This document shows positions 15,106 through 23,002 of a DNA stretch of 31,028 bases, in pieces. The DNA comes from an uncultured Peptostreptococcus sp. GTDB taxonomy: Bacteria > Bacillota > Clostridia > Peptostreptococcales > Peptostreptococcaceae. The stretch covers positions 1 to 31,028 of the forward strand of contig CAAEUW010000041.1 of NCBI GenBank assembly GCA_900759325.1. Direction: 5' to 3'. A program made the translations under genes and the position numbers. The notes beneath the pieces were generated by a model, which searched no databases, was not told where the DNA came from, and saw only the letters and a program-made list of their open reading frames with translations. Every line of letters starts with the position of its first letter. Position 1 is the stretch's first letter.

Positions 15106-16143
15106 ATGAAGATAAGTGACCTACTAGAAAGATTTAAGGATAGAAAATTGAATAAGATTAACCTAGTTTACGGTAGGGAATTACTCCTTATAGATCAAGT
15201 AGTTGACGCCTTTAAGGACCTAGCTAAGGGGTCGATGCCAGACTTTAACCTGACACTTATAGATGGCCAGGAAACCAATCTAGAGAGCCTAGTATCTGCT
15301 ATAGAGACCCTACCTATGATGTCTGACAGGAGGTATGTACTTGTCAAGGATTTCGAATTACTACAAGCTAAAAGAAGGTTTTTTAACGAAGAGGCTGAAT
15401 CTGAGCTTATAAGAATAATTGAAAATATGCCGGATACTGCCCTAATCCTATTTGCCTCTTATGGTGAGGTAGATACAAAGAGGTCTAAGCTATATAAGTC
15501 TATTAGCAAGCTAGGTGATGTTTCAGTCATGGACAAGCTTGATGATATGGACCTATTTAAATGGTGTAAGGAAGCCTTTGAGAAGAACCAGGTCCAAGCA
15601 AATAATTCTGAATTAGTATATTTTATTAACCTAGTTGGTTATAAGGATAGTAAGTCTTCAGTTACCCTGGCAGACCTAAAAAATGAAATAGACAAGATTT
15701 GTGCCTATATAGGTAAGGGGAAGGTCTTGGACAAGGAGTCCATAGACAAGCTCTTGACTAATAATATAGAGGACAATGTATTTAAGATGATAGATATGAT
15801 AGGAACTAAGAATACGAAGATGGCCCTGAGTCTTTTTGATGACATGCTCTACAGTGGTGGTTCTATTTTAGGTACTTTTTCCTTGTTATCAACAAGGTTT
15901 AGTCAGATTCTACAGATAAAGGCCCTACAGGATACTAAGCTATCCTTTGATTCAATTAAAGCTACCATGGGCCTACAGAAGTTTGTAATGAACAAGCTAG
16001 CCAGCCAGGCCAAGAACTTTGATGAAGAATCTATTAGGGCTATTATAAAGTCTATATCAGACTTTGACTATGCTATCAAGCAGGGTAAGATGTCGGACAG
16101 GTTGGCAGCTGAAATATTGATAGTAGAGGCCTGTAATAAGTAG
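15106..16143 (+). CDS. holA: DNA polymerase III subunit delta
   Basis: The delta subunit of the clamp loader opens the sliding clamp ring. The 345-residue protein has the expected KINLVYGRELLLIDQVVDAF opening (N-terminal AAA+-like domain without a Walker A motif), IENMPDTALILFA, a middle segment with SKSSVTLADLKNEIDKICAY, and the C-terminal collar domain with DNIEDNVFKMIDMI-type and GKMSDRLAAEILIVEAC sequences. It starts with ATG behind GGAGG, 11 bases after comEC, and is cotranscribed with it. The comEC-holA-rpsT order is the usual one in Firmicutes. Confidence 0.95.
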   Translation: MKISDLLERFKDRKLNKINLVYGRELLLIDQVVDAFKDLAKGSMPDFNLTLIDGQETNLESLVSAIETLPMMSDRRYVLVKDFELLQAKRRFFNEEAESELIRIIENMPDTALILFASYGEVDTKRSKLYKSISKLGDVSVMDKLDDMDLFKWCKEAFEKNQVQANNSELVYFINLVGYKDSKSSVTLADLKNEIDKICAYIGKGKVLDKESIDKLLTNNIEDNVFKMIDMIGTKNTKMALSLFDDMLYSGGSILGTFSLLSTRFSQILQIKALQDTKLSFDSIKATMGLQKFVMNKLASQAKNFDEESIRAIIKSISDFDYAIKQGKMSDRLAAEILIVEACNK

Positions 16144-16239
16144 TTTGGGAGCATATATGTAGAAAAAACGGGATATTAATTGATTTGATTATAATAATAC
16201 ATGTAATCTTTGGCTGAATAGCTATAATAGAATATACAA

Positions 16240-16300
16240 AAAATACTAGATATAAATAAATCCACTAGCAGGCTAGTGGATTTATTATATCTAGTATTTT
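16240..16300. terminator. Bidirectional terminator between holA and rpsT
   Basis: A stem of about 28 pairs with one bulge (16240-16268 with 16273-16300, core AAATCCACTAG/CTAGTGGATTT) begins with AAAA and ends with TTTT. It lies between convergent genes and can serve both. Confidence 0.88.
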
Positions 16301-16383
16301 CAAACGTTTGACACACAAGATATATCTATACATTGCGTTGTCACAATTATAAATGATACCCGTCGATATCATATCATTCCTTA

Positions 16384-16650
16384 TTAAGCGTTTAAAGAGT
16401 TTAGTCTATTAGCTAGCTTAGATACCTTTCTATCAGCAGCGTTCTTATGGATAGTACCCTTAGATGCTACCTGATATATCTTTTTCTGAGCTAACTGGAA
16501 CTTAGCCTGAGCTTCTTCCTTGTTACCTGCAAGTACAGCTTCATCGAATCTCCTTATTGCAGTCTTTATCTGAGACTTTCTAACTCTATTTAAAGCAGTC
16601 TTCTTTTCTATAACTCCGATTCTCTTCTTAGCAGATTTAATATTTGCCAT
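16384..16650 (-). CDS. rpsT: 30S ribosomal protein S20
   Basis: S20 binds 16S rRNA in the body of the small subunit. The 88-residue basic protein begins MANIKSAKKRIGVIEKK and carries the family pattern NRVRKSQIKTAIRRFDEAV and GTIHKNAADRKVSKLANRLN. The start ATG has a strong GGAGGTGA 6 bases upstream on the minus strand. It is transcribed alone and away from lepA. Between rpsT and lepA many sporulating Firmicutes have gpr and spoIIP; here there are only 200 bases. Confidence 0.98.
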   Translation of the reverse strand: MANIKSAKKRIGVIEKKTALNRVRKSQIKTAIRRFDEAVLAGNKEEAQAKFQLAQKKIYQVASKGTIHKNAADRKVSKLANRLNSLNA

Positions 16651-16783
16651 CTATCTTCACCTCCCTATATTTGTTCTAAATTCATAATCAACATACACAA
16701 TTTTAACAGACTTAGGGATAAAAATCAAGCTAAATTACAATATTTAATAAAAAAATATTCATTTTTCAATACACATCTTTACG

Positions 16784-16813
16784 TTGACAGCTTTTTAAAG
16801 TAAAATGTAGAGT
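16784..16813 (+). promoter_or_regulatory. Probable lepA promoter
   Basis: A perfect TTGACA (16784-16789) is followed after 18 bases by TAGAGT (16808-16813), a weak -10. The spacing is acceptable and no better pair lies nearer to lepA. Confidence 0.45.
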
Positions 16814-16851
16814 GAATACATATGTAATCTTCAGAAAAGGAGGAATTTTAT

Positions 16852-18657
16852 TTGGGAAATAGACAGAACAATACTAGAAACTTTAGCATAATTGCACATA
16901 TAGATCACGGTAAGTCTACCTTGGCAGATAGACTTATACAAAAGACTGGACTAGTGTCTGAAAGAGATATGAAGGCCCAGCTGCTAGACAATATGGACCT
17001 TGAAAGAGAGAGGGGTATTACCATCAAGCTGCAGAATGTACGTCTTGAATACAGGGCGAATGATGGGGAAATATACTACCTAAACCTAATTGATACACCA
17101 GGACATGTAGACTTTAACTATGAGGTATCTAGGTCCTTAGCTGCCTGTGAGGGTGCCCTACTAGTGGTAGATGCCGCCCAGGGTGTAGAGGCCCAGACCC
17201 TAGCTAATGTATACTTGGCCCTAGAACAGGATCTAGAAATTCTACCGGTTATAAATAAGATTGATTTACCTAGTGCTAGGCCTGATTATGTAAAGGATGA
17301 GATAGAGGACTTGATTGGACTTGACTGTAGTGAAGCTCCACTGATATCAGCTAAGAACGATATAAATACAGAGGATGTTCTTGAGGCCATAGTTAAGCAT
17401 GTACCAGCTCCAGTTGGTGACAACCAGGCCCCACTAAAGGCCCTTATTTTCGATTCATACTATGATGCCTACAAGGGTGTTGTAGCCTATGTAAGAGTCT
17501 TTGATGGCTGCGTCAAAAAGGGTATGGTTATAGAGATGATGAACAGCAAGAAGAAGTTCGAGGTTACAGAGGTTGGTGTGATGGCGCCTAATGCCACTGA
17601 GTTAGCTGAACTGTCTGCCGGAGATGTTGGCTATATAGCTGCAAGTATAAAGGATATTAGGTCTTGTAGAGTTGGTGACACAATCACGGATGCGAATAAT
17701 AGGACTGACCAGCCTTTACCAGGTTATAAGAAGGCAACGCCAATGGTATACTGTGGTATATATCCAGGTGAGGGTGAAAAGTATGAAAATGTAAGGGACG
17801 CCCTAGAAAAGCTTCAGATTAATGATGCTGCCCTAGAGTTTGAGGCTGAGTCTTCAGCAGCACTGGGCTTTGGGTTTAGGTGTGGTTTCCTAGGCTTGCT
17901 TCATATGGAAATTATACAGGAGAGATTGGAGAGAGAGTTTGACCTTAATATTATAACTACAGCCCCATCTGTTATATACAGGGTTACAAAGCTGGATGGT
18001 GAGGTGTTGATGATACAGAATCCGGCTAACCTACCTGAGCCTACAGAGATTAGGATGATAGAAGAGCCTATAGTAAAGAGTGATATTATAGTGCCTAAGG
18101 ATTATGTAGGTGTTGTAATGGAGCTATGTCAGGAGAGAAGAGGTTCCATGAAGGACATGGAATACATAGACGACACGAGGGTGATGCTCCACTATGAGCT
18201 ACCACTAAATGAAGTAATATATGACTTCTTCGATGCCCTTAAGTCTAGAACTAGGGGTTACGGGTCTATAGACTATGAAATGAAGGGCTATGTACCTTCT
18301 AACCTTGTTAAAATGGATATACTGATAAATAAGGAGCAGGTCGATGCCCTAAGCTTCATAATACATGAGTCTAGATCCTTCGTAAGGGGTAAGGCTATGT
18401 GTGAAAAGTTAAAGGGTGAAATACCAAGACACCAGTTCCCAGTACCAATTCAGGCGGCTGTCGGCAACAAGATTATAGCTAGAGAGACTGTAGCTGCCTA
18501 TAGAAAGGACGTCTTAGCCAAGTGTTATGGTGGTGATATCTCAAGAAAGAGAAAGCTTCTTGAAAAGCAGAAGGAAGGAAAGAAGAGGATGAGACAGATT
18601 GGTAATGTTGAAGTTCCTCAGAAGGCCTTTATGTCTGTACTTAAATTGGACGACTAA
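16852..18657 (+). CDS. lepA: Elongation factor 4 (LepA)
   Basis: LepA is a translational GTPase that acts on stalled or mistranslocated ribosomes. The 601-residue protein has the GTP-binding motifs IDHGKST (17-23), RERGITIKL, DTPGH (81-85) and NKID, the EF-G-like domains II, III and V, and the LepA-specific C-terminal domain (about 480-600, with KMDILINKEQVDALSFI and YGGDISRKRKLLEKQKEGKK). It starts with TTG behind a full AAAGGAGG, 8 bases away. It heads an operon with cca and a nitroreductase-type gene. Confidence 0.98.
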   Translation: MGNRQNNTRNFSIIAHIDHGKSTLADRLIQKTGLVSERDMKAQLLDNMDLERERGITIKLQNVRLEYRANDGEIYYLNLIDTPGHVDFNYEVSRSLAACEGALLVVDAAQGVEAQTLANVYLALEQDLEILPVINKIDLPSARPDYVKDEIEDLIGLDCSEAPLISAKNDINTEDVLEAIVKHVPAPVGDNQAPLKALIFDSYYDAYKGVVAYVRVFDGCVKKGMVIEMMNSKKKFEVTEVGVMAPNATELAELSAGDVGYIAASIKDIRSCRVGDTITDANNRTDQPLPGYKKATPMVYCGIYPGEGEKYENVRDALEKLQINDAALEFEAESSAALGFGFRCGFLGLLHMEIIQERLEREFDLNIITTAPSVIYRVTKLDGEVLMIQNPANLPEPTEIRMIEEPIVKSDIIVPKDYVGVVMELCQERRGSMKDMEYIDDTRVMLHYELPLNEVIYDFFDALKSRTRGYGSIDYEMKGYVPSNLVKMDILINKEQVDALSFIIHESRSFVRGKAMCEKLKGEIPRHQFPVPIQAAVGNKIIARETVAAYRKDVLAKCYGGDISRKRKLLEKQKEGKKRMRQIGNVEVPQKAFMSVLKLDD

Positions 18658-18658
18658 A

Positions 18659-19921
18659 ATGAATATATACAATAGAACAATAAAAATTGAAATTCCTACA
18701 AGGGCAAGGCAGGTTTTAGACTCAATAGGAGGGGCAGGATTTGAAGCCTTTGTAGTTGGAGGGTGTGTGAGAGATTCAGTCATGGGTAAGGTACCTCATG
18801 ACTGGGATATCACCACAAATGCCCTGCCAGAGGATATTATTGCTATATTCACGAGGACTATACCAACTGGTATCCAGCATGGTACGGTGACTGTTATAAT
18901 AGATAATGAGGCCTTTGAGGTGACAACCTACAGACTTGATGGTGACTATCTGGATATGAGAAGGCCTGGGACCGTATCTTATAGTCAAAAACTTGAGGAT
19001 GACCTATCCAGGAGGGACTTTACAATAAATGCCATGGCCTATAATGACCAGTTGGGTCTTGTAGATAGGTTTGGTGGACTTGAGGATATAGAAAACAAGC
19101 TGGTTAGGTGTGTCGGAGAACCAGATAAGAGGTTTAATGAGGATGCCCTAAGGATCCTAAGGGCTCTTAGGTTTTCAGCAAAACTATCCTTTGATATTGA
19201 AGGGGCTACCATGGAATCTATAAGAAGGAATTCTGCTAATATTGAAAAGGTTTCTATGGAGAGAATAAATACTGAATTTGAGGGTATAATAAAAGCAAAT
19301 ACCAATAAATTAAGTTTGATAAATGACCTAGATATAAGGGCCTACCTGTTTGGTGACTTTGTCTTTAATCAGGCTGACCTTACTAGGGCAATGAAACTAG
19401 AGGATATTGCTTCTGATGAAGGATACCTGCAGGCAAGCAAAAGGGCCATGGTATTCAACCACTACAGGGGAGACCTAAAGGGCCTGCTAAGATTCTTTAA
19501 ATACTCTAAGAAGGACATAGATAAGACCATATTTATTTGGACGACCCTAAGGGATGACAAGTATGCAGATTTATTAAATGAAAATGCTACTTGGGATGAT
19601 TTGAGGTTGACCCTAAAGTTAGTTTTAAGGGATGCTAGGGATAATATTTTGGCAAAATACGCAATTTATGCAAAAATTATTGAAAAATATGCAAATATCG
19701 GCTTAATTTTCAATCTGTTTAATGATATAATAGAAACAGGAGAGTGTTTTTCTGTTTCTCACTTACAAATAAGTGGTAGGGATATTATAGATGAGGGTCT
19801 AGCTATGGGTAAGGAAGTTGGCATACTGCTAGATGCCTTATTATGCCAAGTCATATCCCAGCCCCAACTCAACGAGAAGAAAAGGCTATTAGAGATGGCC
19901 AGAAAAATACAAAAACAATAA
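18659..19921 (+). CDS. cca: CCA tRNA nucleotidyltransferase
   Basis: This class II nucleotidyltransferase adds or repairs the 3' CCA end of tRNAs. The 420-residue protein has the catalytic VGGCVRD (33-39) with DWD (48-50, the metal-binding acids), the RRDFTINAMAY motif, RFNEDALRILRALRFSAKL, and the helical body and tail, which show little conservation. The longest open frame begins 60 bases earlier inside lepA, but the family N-terminus fits the ATG at 18659, one base after the lepA stop. The ribosome site is weak, so translation is probably coupled to lepA. Confidence 0.95.
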   Translation: MNIYNRTIKIEIPTRARQVLDSIGGAGFEAFVVGGCVRDSVMGKVPHDWDITTNALPEDIIAIFTRTIPTGIQHGTVTVIIDNEAFEVTTYRLDGDYLDMRRPGTVSYSQKLEDDLSRRDFTINAMAYNDQLGLVDRFGGLEDIENKLVRCVGEPDKRFNEDALRILRALRFSAKLSFDIEGATMESIRRNSANIEKVSMERINTEFEGIIKANTNKLSLINDLDIRAYLFGDFVFNQADLTRAMKLEDIASDEGYLQASKRAMVFNHYRGDLKGLLRFFKYSKKDIDKTIFIWTTLRDDKYADLLNENATWDDLRLTLKLVLRDARDNILAKYAIYAKIIEKYANIGLIFNLFNDIIETGECFSVSHLQISGRDIIDEGLAMGKEVGILLDALLCQVISQPQLNEKKRLLEMARKIQKQ

Positions 19922-19937
19922 TATTTGGAGGTTTGAC

Positions 19938-20798
19938 ATGGATTATAAGTCATTAATAATGAATGGAAGGTCAGTAAGACATTTTAAGGAAACACCAGTA
20001 GATACTAAGGCACTTTTAGAATTAGAATCTTACATAAAGGACTGTAAGAAGCTTGATGGATCAATAGCTATTGAACCTAAGTTCTTCGCTGGTGATGACA
20101 CTTACAAGCGTCTATATGGTATAGCGGGTTATCAGGGTGTAATGATAGAAGCACCAAACTACCTAGTATTGATATCAGAAGACAAGCCACAGCACTTAGA
20201 AAATGCAGGTTATGTAGGTGAAAGAGCAATATTAAAGGCTAGAGATCTTGGTATAGATAGTTGTTGGGTATCATACTCTGATAGAGATATGGTAAAGAAA
20301 ACTCTTGGTTTGGAAACAGATAAGGAAGTAGTAGCCCTAATAGCTTTAGGTTATGCTTCTAAGGAAGTTAAGGTAGAGCACACTGCTAAGACTGGAGACA
20401 ACTATTCTAAGTCTAATATGTCTACTTCAAATACTGGTTCTGAAAGAATTAGTCTTGAAGAAATGGTTTATATAGACAAGTGGGGTAATGCAGCAACTTC
20501 AGAAATTCTAGAAGAAAGAGCATTACTAGATGCATTCTCATATGCTAGAATGGCTCCATCAGCTCTTAACAAGCAGCCATGGAGATTTATAGTTGATGGT
20601 GGTAAGGTTGTACTAGCTATAGATAGCGAAGACTACAGAGGAAGCTACCTAAACAAGATTGATGCAGGTATCGTAATGCTATACTTCGGTGTAATACTAG
20701 ACGTTACTATGTTCGATTCTAAGTGGGGATTTGATAATCTAGACAAGGATTATGGTATTCCAGCTAACTACACAGTTGTAGGATATTGTAATATATAA
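19938..20798 (+). CDS. Nitroreductase-family protein, TM1586-like
   Basis: The 286-residue protein belongs to the double-nitroreductase type. The N-terminal part has the NGRSVRHFKETPVD opening and a GYVGERAILKARDLGIDSCW segment that is usually in the second half of a nitroreductase. The C-terminal part starts again with LDAFSYARMAPSALNKQPWR, normally a first-half FMN-binding motif, and ends with KIDAGIVMLYFGV. Two half-domains in one chain fit the TM1586 family (putative FMN-dependent oxidoreductases of unknown substrate). ATG behind TTTGGAGG, 16 bases after cca, so it is cotranscribed with cca; codons are regular, suggesting good expression. The physiological reaction is unknown. Confidence 0.85.
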   Translation: MDYKSLIMNGRSVRHFKETPVDTKALLELESYIKDCKKLDGSIAIEPKFFAGDDTYKRLYGIAGYQGVMIEAPNYLVLISEDKPQHLENAGYVGERAILKARDLGIDSCWVSYSDRDMVKKTLGLETDKEVVALIALGYASKEVKVEHTAKTGDNYSKSNMSTSNTGSERISLEEMVYIDKWGNAATSEILEERALLDAFSYARMAPSALNKQPWRFIVDGGKVVLAIDSEDYRGSYLNKIDAGIVMLYFGVILDVTMFDSKWGFDNLDKDYGIPANYTVVGYCNI

Positions 20799-20831
20799 TC
20801 TTGGTAAAACCAAGTAATAGATGAAATCTAG

Positions 20832-20870
20832 ATGGCTAAATTGTGAATACATGCAGTTTAGCCATTTTTT
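20832..20870 (+). terminator. Terminator of the lepA-cca-nitroreductase operon
   Basis: ATGGCTAAA (20832-20840) pairs perfectly with TTTAGCCAT (20857-20865), followed by a run of T to 20870. Confidence 0.85.
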
Positions 20871-20951
20871 ATAGTATTATACTAGGTGTCCTTTTGCTGT
20901 GGTAGGTAAAGGAGGACCAGTATAGAAGTTTTATGTTTAAGTGGAGACGAT

Positions 20952-22100
20952 ATGAAGACTAGAGGTTTGTACATACATATACCCTTTTGTTCAAAGAAAT
21001 GTGGCTATTGTGACTTCACATCCTTTGCCGGGAATGGAGACCAGATAGATGACTACCTGTCATATTTAGAAAAGGAATTTAGCCAATATAGGTCTAGTGG
21101 ATCTATTGAAGATATAGAAACAATTTTTATAGGTGGAGGTACACCTAGTATCTTGTCGTTAAATCAGCTGGAGAGGCTCTTATCGATAGTCAGGGAAAAT
21201 GTAGACTTATCAAAAATAATAGAATATACCATAGAATCAAACCCAGGTAGCCTTACGAGGGACAAGCTAGAGCTCATGAGGGCAGCCGGTCTAAATAGGC
21301 TGAGTATTGGATTACAGGCTAGTCAAGATCACCTATTAAGGTTTTTAGAGAGAATTCACACCTATGATGACTTCCTGGAGTCCTATAGGCTTGCAAGGCT
21401 AGTTGGCTTTGAGAATATAAATATAGATCTAATGTTTGCCTTCCAGGGGCAGACCCTTGAGGACTGGAAGGAGACCCTAGAAAGGGTAGTTTATTTGGAC
21501 CCAGACCATATATCTGCCTATTCTCTGATAATAGAGGAGGGGACTAGGTTTTATAAGATGTACGAGGAAGGAAGTTTGACTGACTATGATGAGGATGACT
21601 ATATAGACATGTACAGGTATACAATAGATTATCTGGAAGAAAAGGGCTATAGTCAATATGAGATATCTAATTTTGCCAAAGAGGGTAAGGAATGTAGGCA
21701 TAATTTAATATACTGGGACGACAAGGAATATTACGGGCTAGGTTTGGGCGCTTCTGGCTACCTAGATGGTAGTAGGTATACGAACCATAAGTATTTTCCT
21801 GCATATTACCAATCTTTAGACTTTGGTATGAGACCGCTGGCATTTGAGGAGACTATAAGTCTGGAGGAAAAATTAAATGAATACCTAATACTTGGCTTAA
21901 GGAAGATTATGGGTATATCACGAGCTAAATACCTTGAAAGGCTAAAGAAGATAGACCAGGACAAGTATAAAGAAAACCTAGAGATAATTGAAAAATATAT
22001 TAATAGTGGTCATATTATTTTGGAGGGAGACCATATCAAACTGAGTCAGCTTGGATTAGAAATATCTGATACAATAAGCTTAGACCTACTATTATACTAG
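20952..22100 (+). CDS. hemW: Radical SAM heme chaperone HemW
   Basis: HemW binds heme and a 4Fe-4S cluster and is a heme-delivery protein related to coproporphyrinogen dehydrogenase. The 382-residue protein has the radical SAM cysteines CSKKCGYC (Cys13, 17, 20), IFIGGGTPS, the HemW-type LNRLSIGLQASQDHLLRFLER and IDLMFAFQGQT segments, and HNLIYWDDKEYYGLGLGASG in the second half. It lacks the extra N-terminal region of true HemN. ATG with GGAGA upstream. It stands alone here; in many Firmicutes it sits between lepA and hrcA. Confidence 0.93.
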   Translation: MKTRGLYIHIPFCSKKCGYCDFTSFAGNGDQIDDYLSYLEKEFSQYRSSGSIEDIETIFIGGGTPSILSLNQLERLLSIVRENVDLSKIIEYTIESNPGSLTRDKLELMRAAGLNRLSIGLQASQDHLLRFLERIHTYDDFLESYRLARLVGFENINIDLMFAFQGQTLEDWKETLERVVYLDPDHISAYSLIIEEGTRFYKMYEEGSLTDYDEDDYIDMYRYTIDYLEEKGYSQYEISNFAKEGKECRHNLIYWDDKEYYGLGLGASGYLDGSRYTNHKYFPAYYQSLDFGMRPLAFEETISLEEKLNEYLILGLRKIMGISRAKYLERLKKIDQDKYKENLEIIEKYINSGHIILEGDHIKLSQLGLEISDTISLDLLLY

Positions 22101-22112
22101 CTCTTTTTATGG

Positions 22113-22241
22113 TATAATGGTATGAGGCAATGATATGTGGCATTATAGGACTAGTAACAAGAAGGATAATAAGTAAAATATCTTGTTCTCCTATGATGTG
22201 GGTTTATTTTTCTTATTAGGTGTATAAATAGGAGTGTGGAT
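22113..22241 (+). promoter_or_regulatory. zapA promoter box and foldable leader
   Basis: TATAAT at 22113-22118 (no clear -35) precedes a leader of about 115 bases with three possible stems: A, AACAAGA 22156-22162 with TCTTGTT 22181-22187; B, 22168-22180 with 22205-22217 (12 of 13 pairs); and C, CTCCTAT 22188-22194 with ATAGGAG 22228-22234, which covers the ribosome site GGAG. B excludes both A and C, while A and C can coexist. Confidence 0.45.
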
Positions 22242-22817
22242 ATGAATAGAGTTAGTGTGAAGATAGATGGTGTTGATTACCAGATAGCAGGTGAAAAGAA
22301 TGAGGCGGAGATAGTTAAGGTTGCCAAGTATATAGACGGTGAATTGAAGAATATAAGTAAGGCAGCCCCTTCCCTAAGTAAGACTAGTGCTGCAATACTT
22401 ACTTCTGTAAATATAGCAGACAAGCTATTTGATAGGGAACGTGAAGTGGAAGTCCTTAAAAAGGAAATCTCTGAGATGAAGGAAACTGACTCTAACAAGA
22501 ATGAAGAGGTTGAAAAGGAATTTGACAATGTACTTCTAAAGTTAGAAGAGGCTGATTCAAAAATAGCAGACCTAAAGATTAAGATATCCAAGCTTGAAGC
22601 AGACCTAGCGTCTAAGGACGATACTATTAAGAGGTTGGAAGCTACAGGTGGGCAAGTGGGTGGAGACGTGGATAAGATAGTTAAGTCTCTTGAAATGAAG
22701 GTCAAAGAAATGGAAAATAAGGTAGCTGTTGCTGAAAATATGGCTGCAGAATTTCAAAACAAGGCCTATAACCTACAACTAAACTATGAGGAATTAAAGA
22801 ATAAGACAAACAAGTAA
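22242..22817 (+). CDS. zapA: Cell division protein ZapA, long form
   Basis: ZapA bundles FtsZ filaments at the division site. The N-terminal 90 residues match the family (VSVKIDGVDYQIAGEKNEAE, VAKYIDGELKNI, then SAAILTSVNIADKLF). After that a charged coiled coil, nearly all Glu, Lys, Asp and Leu, continues to residue 191. Usual ZapA proteins have 85-140 residues, so this one has an unusually long tail. I chose the ATG at 22242, behind GGAG with 7 bases; the GTG at 22236 is too close to it. A strong terminator follows. Confidence 0.85.
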   Translation: MNRVSVKIDGVDYQIAGEKNEAEIVKVAKYIDGELKNISKAAPSLSKTSAAILTSVNIADKLFDREREVEVLKKEISEMKETDSNKNEEVEKEFDNVLLKLEEADSKIADLKIKISKLEADLASKDDTIKRLEATGGQVGGDVDKIVKSLEMKVKEMENKVAVAENMAAEFQNKAYNLQLNYEELKNKTNK

Positions 22818-22882
22818 ATGGTCTTGCACTTGCGTATTTAATAAATAGGGGTGCATGGATTAGAAGAACATATGCAAGTATT

Positions 22883-22918
22883 AAAAAGACTACTAGGCCA
22901 TGGGCTAGTAGTCTTTTT
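22883..22918. terminator. Terminator after zapA
   Basis: AAAAAGACTACTAG (22883-22896) pairs perfectly with CTAGTAGTCTTTTT (22905-22918) around an 8-base loop. It can act on both strands. A further weak stem, 22828-22837 with 22870-22879, lies between it and the zapA stop. Confidence 0.92.
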
Positions 22919-22953
22919 TAAAGCATGGTTAGGAGAATAATAAAGGTGATAAT

Positions 22954-22973
22954 ACAAGTATCTTAGTACTTGT
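22954..22973 (+). repeat. Dyad upstream of the U32 gene
   Basis: ACAAGTA-TCTTAG-TACTTGT is a perfect 7-base inverted repeat 30 bases before the U32 start. It could be an operator or a small leader hairpin; no T run follows. Confidence 0.4.
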
Positions 22974-23002
22974 TCATATGGATAAAAAGGCATGGAGGAA
23001 AT

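Noticed and set aside
18599..18658. Longer N-terminus for cca inside lepA
   Set aside because: The extra 20 residues do not resemble the family and are simply lepA read in another frame; the ATG at 18659 fits.
20952..22100. Naming this gene hemN (coproporphyrinogen dehydrogenase)
   Set aside because: The length, the missing N-terminal extension and the HNLIYW and GLGLGASGY segments fit HemW.
22130..22219. Small frame starting MICGIIGLV, resembling the start of class II glutamine amidotransferases
   Set aside because: It stops after 29 codons, the catalytic Cys would be at position 3 instead of 2, and it lies inside the zapA leader; chance resemblance is more likely.
22277..22705. 142-codon minus-strand frame inside zapA
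   Set aside because: It is the Ser/Phe-rich complement of a Glu/Lys coiled coil, a usual artefact.
22970..23002. Eleven extra N-terminal residues for the U32 protein
   Set aside because: There is no ribosome site for the upstream start, while GGAGG stands before 23003 and the family begins there.
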